A stretch of DNA of 64,000 nucleotides, taken from positions 1,178,001 to 1,242,000 of the forward strand of contig NZ_JACHLJ010000001.1 in assembly GCF_014204545.1 (NCBI RefSeq), read 5' to 3'. This DNA is from Brevundimonas vesicularis. Lineage in GTDB: Bacteria > Pseudomonadota > Alphaproteobacteria > Caulobacterales > Caulobacteraceae. Positions 61,080 to 64,000 of the stretch are shown one piece after another (position 1 is the stretch's first letter; each line of letters opens with the position of its first letter). The notes under the pieces are model-generated. The model searched no databases and was not told the DNA's origin. It worked only from the letters and a program-made list of their open reading frames with translations. The translations under genes and the position numbers were made by a program.

Positions 61080-62675
61080 ATGAGCGACGACTCCTACGTA
61101 TTTGAAGGCCCGGCCGAGGTCCCTGCCCCGCGCGACAACAATCCGCCCCTGTCGATCTCGGAACTGTCGTTCGCGCTAAAGCGCACGCTGGAGGACCGGT
61201 TCGGCCATGTGCGGCTGCGCGGCGAGGTCTCCAAGGTCAACCGCCACGCCTCGGGCCACATCTATCTGACGCTGAAGGACGACAAGTCCGCCATCGACGG
61301 CGTGGTGTGGAAGGGGTCGGTGCGCAGCCTGGGCGTCCAGCCCGAGGCGGGGCTGGAGGTCATCGTCACCGGCAAGATCACCTCCTATCCGGCCAGATCC
61401 TCCTATCAGATCGTGATCGAGAGCATGGAGGCGGCCGGCGCCGGCGCCCTGCTGGCCCAGCTAGAGCGGTTGAAGGTCCGCCTGCGTGAGGAAGGGCTGT
61501 TCGAACCCGGGCGCAAGAAGCCCCTGCCCGCCTTTCCCGCGACCATCGGCGTGATCACCAGCCCGACCGGCGCGGTGATCCGTGATGTGCTGCACCGGAT
61601 CGCGGAACGCTGGCCCTGCCGCGTCATCGTCTGGCCGGTCGTCGTTCAGGGCGAATCGGCCTGCGGTCAGGTGTCGAACGCCATTCGCGGCTTTGATGCG
61701 ATGACCGCCGACGGGCCGATCCCCCGCCCGGACCTGCTGATCGTCGCGCGCGGCGGCGGGTCGGTCGAGGACCTGTGGTGCTTCAACGACGAAGGCCTGG
61801 CGCGGACCGTGGCGGCGGCGCGCATCCCGATCATCTCGGCCGTGGGGCACGAGACCGACACCACCCTGATCGACTTCGTGTCGGATCGCCGGGCGCCGAC
61901 CCCGACGGGCGCTGCCGAAATGGCGACGCCGGTGCTGGCGGACCTGCGCTACGCCGTCGCCGACATGGACCGGCGCATGGTTCAGGCGGGCGGGCGGCTG
62001 ATCGAGGATCGACGCACGCGCCTGCGGGCGGTGGCGCGCGGCCTGCCGGCGCGGCCGGAAGACCTGCTGGCCCTGGCGCAGCAGCGGCTGGACCACGTGT
62101 CGAGCCGGCTGGGATCGGGCCTGCAACGCAATGTCGCCCTGCACGAGCGGCATCTGGCGGTGACCGGCGGCAAGCTGAGCCCGGCCCTGCTGCGCACACG
62201 GATCGAGCGGGGGCAGGATCGGCTGCGCGGCGCCGGCGACCGGCTGGGCGCCGCGCTTCAGGCCGGCGTGGCGCGCGGCGAGCGGCGGTTGTTGCAGGTC
62301 TCGGCCCGCCTGTCGCCCGAACCGCTACATCGGCGGCTGGACCAGCGTCAGGCGCGGCTTGAAGCCGTCGGCGCGCGACTGGACGGGGTCCTGCCGCGCC
62401 GGCTGGAGCGCGAAGCCGATCGCCTTGCAGCGCTGTCACGGGCCCTGACGACGCTGGACCCCGGACGTCCCAAGCCCGGCTTCGCCCGTGTGGAAGATGC
62501 AGATGGCGCCTGGATCACCTCGGCCAAGGCGCTTGAGGCGGGTCAGTCTGTCAAGCTGGTGTTCGGCGACGGCGCTCAGCCCGCGACGATCGACGGCGGC
62601 GAACCCCGTCCGTCCGCGCCGCGTCCGGCGGCCAAGCCGAAGCCGTCCGCCGCCGATCAGGGCAGCCTGTTCTGA
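61080..62675 (+). CDS. xseA: exodeoxyribonuclease VII large subunit
   Basis: XseA with XseB degrades single-stranded DNA to short oligonucleotides in repair. The 531-residue protein has an OB fold at the N-terminus ([28 protein letters not shown], then HIYLTLKDD), a catalytic part with [15 protein letters not shown] and [20 protein letters not shown] and [13 protein letters not shown], and a long coiled-coil with repeated R-L spacings (about 300-460). E. coli XseA is about 456 residues. This one has a C-terminal extra part ending in a Pro/Lys-rich tail. xseB is not adjacent. Confidence 0.95.
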   Translation: MSDDSYVFEGPAEVPAPRDNNPPLSISELSFALKRTLEDRFGHVRLRGEVSKVNRHASGHIYLTLKDDKSAIDGVVWKGSVRSLGVQPEAGLEVIVTGKITSYPARSSYQIVIESMEAAGAGALLAQLERLKVRLREEGLFEPGRKKPLPAFPATIGVITSPTGAVIRDVLHRIAERWPCRVIVWPVVVQGESACGQVSNAIRGFDAMTADGPIPRPDLLIVARGGGSVEDLWCFNDEGLARTVAAARIPIISAVGHETDTTLIDFVSDRRAPTPTGAAEMATPVLADLRYAVADMDRRMVQAGGRLIEDRRTRLRAVARGLPARPEDLLALAQQRLDHVSSRLGSGLQRNVALHERHLAVTGGKLSPALLRTRIERGQDRLRGAGDRLGAALQAGVARGERRLLQVSARLSPEPLHRRLDQRQARLEAVGARLDGVLPRRLEREADRLAALSRALTTLDPGRPKPGFARVEDADGAWITSAKALEAGQSVKLVFGDGAQPATIDGGEPRPSAPRPAAKPKPSAADQGSLF

Positions 62676-62739
62676 CGGCGGCGGATATGATCCGCGTTTT
62701 CCGCTTCGCCCCGGCGCCGCTTCCTGCTAACGGCGCCGC

Positions 62740-63225
62740 ATGAAGATCACGCGCCTCGCCGTCACCGCCTATGTGTTCGCCCTCCTGATCATCGTCCTGG
62801 ATCAGCTGACCAAGGCCTGGATCATCAGCGGCCTGTCGCTGCAGGAAGTCGGCCGCATCCCCGTCTTCCCGCCGATCCTCAACTTCAGCTGGGTCGAGAA
62901 CACCGGCGTCAGCTTCGGCCTGTTCGGCGGCGGCGAAGCGCGCTGGGGTCTGGCCATCTTCTCCATCGTCGTCTCGGCTGGCCTGGCCTGGTGGGCGACG
63001 CAGTCGAACCGACGCCTGCTGATCACCGCAATCGGCTTCGTGATGGGCGGGGCGCTGGGCAATGTGATCGACCGGATCCGCTTCGGCTATGTGGTCGACT
63101 TCATCGACTTCTCGGGCACCGGCGTCTTTCCCTGGGTGTTCAACGTCGCCGACAGCGCCATCACCATCGGCGTCGTGCTGCTGATCATCGACAGTCTGGT
63201 GTCTGACAAACCCGCGAAAGCCTGA
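62740..63225 (+). CDS. lspA: lipoprotein signal peptidase
   Basis: LspA cleaves the signal peptide of prolipoproteins in the inner membrane. The 161-residue protein has four helices and the conserved blocks D21 (DQLTKAW), NTGVSFGLF, D111 (GNVIDRIRFGYVVDFIDF) and D138 (VFNVADSAIT), the last two being the catalytic aspartates. It lies 170 bases before a lipoprotein gene, with an inverted repeat between them. Confidence 0.96.
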   Translation: MKITRLAVTAYVFALLIIVLDQLTKAWIISGLSLQEVGRIPVFPPILNFSWVENTGVSFGLFGGGEARWGLAIFSIVVSAGLAWWATQSNRRLLITAIGFVMGGALGNVIDRIRFGYVVDFIDFSGTGVFPWVFNVADSAITIGVVLLIIDSLVSDKPAKA

Positions 63226-63292
63226 TCGGCTTTCCTTTCTTTTGAGCCTGATTCACGGCCTTGGCGGGATCGCCCCCTCGGCCGATCAGGCT
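63219..63292. repeat. 12-base inverted repeat around the lspA stop
   Basis: AGCCTGATCGGC (63219-63230) and GCCGATCAGGCT (63281-63292) are perfect complements, 50 bases apart. The left arm includes the lspA stop codon. The folded loop holds a T-rich patch but no proper terminator tail. Confidence 0.5.
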
Positions 63293-63395
63293 CCGAGGTT
63301 GGCGCGGCCGTCGAAAAGTCGTAATCACCCCGTCTTCACTATGCCGACTGCGCCATCGCGGCGCTTCCTGCATCAGCCGACCAGAGCCTGAAACC

Positions 63396-63962
63396 ATGCG
63401 TATCCGCAGTGTCGCCGTCCTGACCCTCGTCGCCTCCTCCGCGCTCGCCGTCTCGGCCTGCGGCAGCATCAAACAGGGCATCGGCCTGACCAAGGTTGTG
63501 CCGGACGAGTTTGTCACTGTCTCTACCGCCCCGCTCAGCGTTCCGCCGGAATACGGCCTGCGTCCGCCCGCGCCCGGCCAGCCGCGCCCGCAGGAACTGG
63601 CCCCCGAAAGCGCCGCGCGTCAGATCCTTCTGGGTCAGCGTCAGGCCGTCACCCGCACGCCGGGCGAACAGGTCCTGGTGGCCCAGGCCGGCGGCGAACA
63701 GGCCGACCCGCTAGCCCGCTATGTCGTCGATGACGAGTTCGGCGATCTGGCGCACAAGGATGAAAGCTTCGCCAACCGTCTGATGTTCTGGCGCAAGGAC
63801 GACGCCTCGACCCAGGCCCCGACGGTCCGCCAGACGGCCGAAGGCCAGAAGACCATCGACGCCTCGACTGAGGCCGCCCGCCTTCAAGCTCTGACCGGCG
63901 GCCAGCAGGCCATCACGATCCAGCCGCGTCGCAGCAGCGGCTTCAAGCTGCCGGGCCTGTAA
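63396..63962 (+). CDS. BamF-like (DUF3035) outer-membrane lipoprotein
   Basis: DUF3035 is the family of BamF, an extra lipoprotein of the Bam outer-membrane assembly complex in Caulobacter. The 188-residue protein (ATG at 63396) has a lipobox VSAC (C22). It then has the conserved block VVPDEFVTVSTAPLSVPPEY, which recalls the start of BamC, a Pro/Gln-rich middle, and FANRLMFWRKDD before a disordered tail. Bam membership is inferred from the family. Expression with lspA is possible, as no strong terminator lies between them. Confidence 0.82.
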   Translation: MRIRSVAVLTLVASSALAVSACGSIKQGIGLTKVVPDEFVTVSTAPLSVPPEYGLRPPAPGQPRPQELAPESAARQILLGQRQAVTRTPGEQVLVAQAGGEQADPLARYVVDDEFGDLAHKDESFANRLMFWRKDDASTQAPTVRQTAEGQKTIDASTEAARLQALTGGQQAITIQPRRSSGFKLPGL

Positions 63963-64000
63963 AAACCGATACGACGGGCGCTTGCCACGGCAGCGTCCGT

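Overview
The window is dense, GC-rich chromosomal DNA from an alphaproteobacterium, most likely Caulobacterales and probably Brevundimonas or a close relative. The pointers are a tacA-like sigma-54 regulator next to gapR (DUF2312), a phoR-pstCAB-phoU-phoB block, an aa3-type oxidase subunit IV, a DUF4170 protein in the lipid A cluster, and a BamF-type (DUF3035) lipoprotein. The genus is inferred. I see no transposase, prophage, integrase, plasmid replication gene or CRISPR array. No gap between genes exceeds 300 bases.

Layout. 1-3.8 kb: the 5' part of a GDSL autotransporter esterase, a phosphoserine phosphatase/phosphoglycerate dehydrogenase fusion, and a small membrane protein. 3.9-14 kb: hslO, then the phosphate block on the minus strand with a near-perfect Pho box before pstC and a weaker one before phoR, then a divergent MHYT hybrid histidine kinase. 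14-21 kb: rplY, pth, a likely copper-acquisition operon (DUF2946, TonB receptor, PepSY protein, PCuAC chaperone) and ychF. 21-30 kb: lipoproteins, an M1-like metallopeptidase, a WYL regulator, an acyltransferase, and a transhydrogenase (pnt) operon carrying three extra small membrane proteins. 30-38.7 kb: pepF, tacA, a basic protein, gapR, rpmJ, an atypical tRNA-Cys gene, a lytic transglycosylase, cysS and folE. 38.8-49 kb: exbD, a gamma-glutamyltransferase, assorted enzymes, ubiD and peptidases. 47.9-57 kb: the pmbA-cysQ-DUF4170 and msbA-acyltransferase-waaA-lpxK envelope cluster, split by a repeat and a reversed phosphatase gene. 57-64 kb: an amidohydrolase, an L,D-transpeptidase-like lipoprotein, purD, small envelope proteins, xseA, lspA and a BamF-like lipoprotein.

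How genes work together. The Pho block senses and imports phosphate and appears to regulate itself. The copper cluster probably carries metal from the outer membrane to the periplasm. The 47.9-57 kb cluster finishes and exports lipid A-Kdo. pnt exchanges hydride between NADH and NADPH across the inner membrane. tacA and gapR are developmental and chromosome-structure regulators in Caulobacter.

Most of the window is conserved core genome. The observations most worth a second look are the atypical tRNA-Cys gene, the small membrane proteins inside the pnt operon, the serine-pathway fusion, the copper cluster, the phosphatase inside the lipid A cluster, and the REP-like repeats around gapR and rpmJ. 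I found nothing I would claim outright as an undescribed system.
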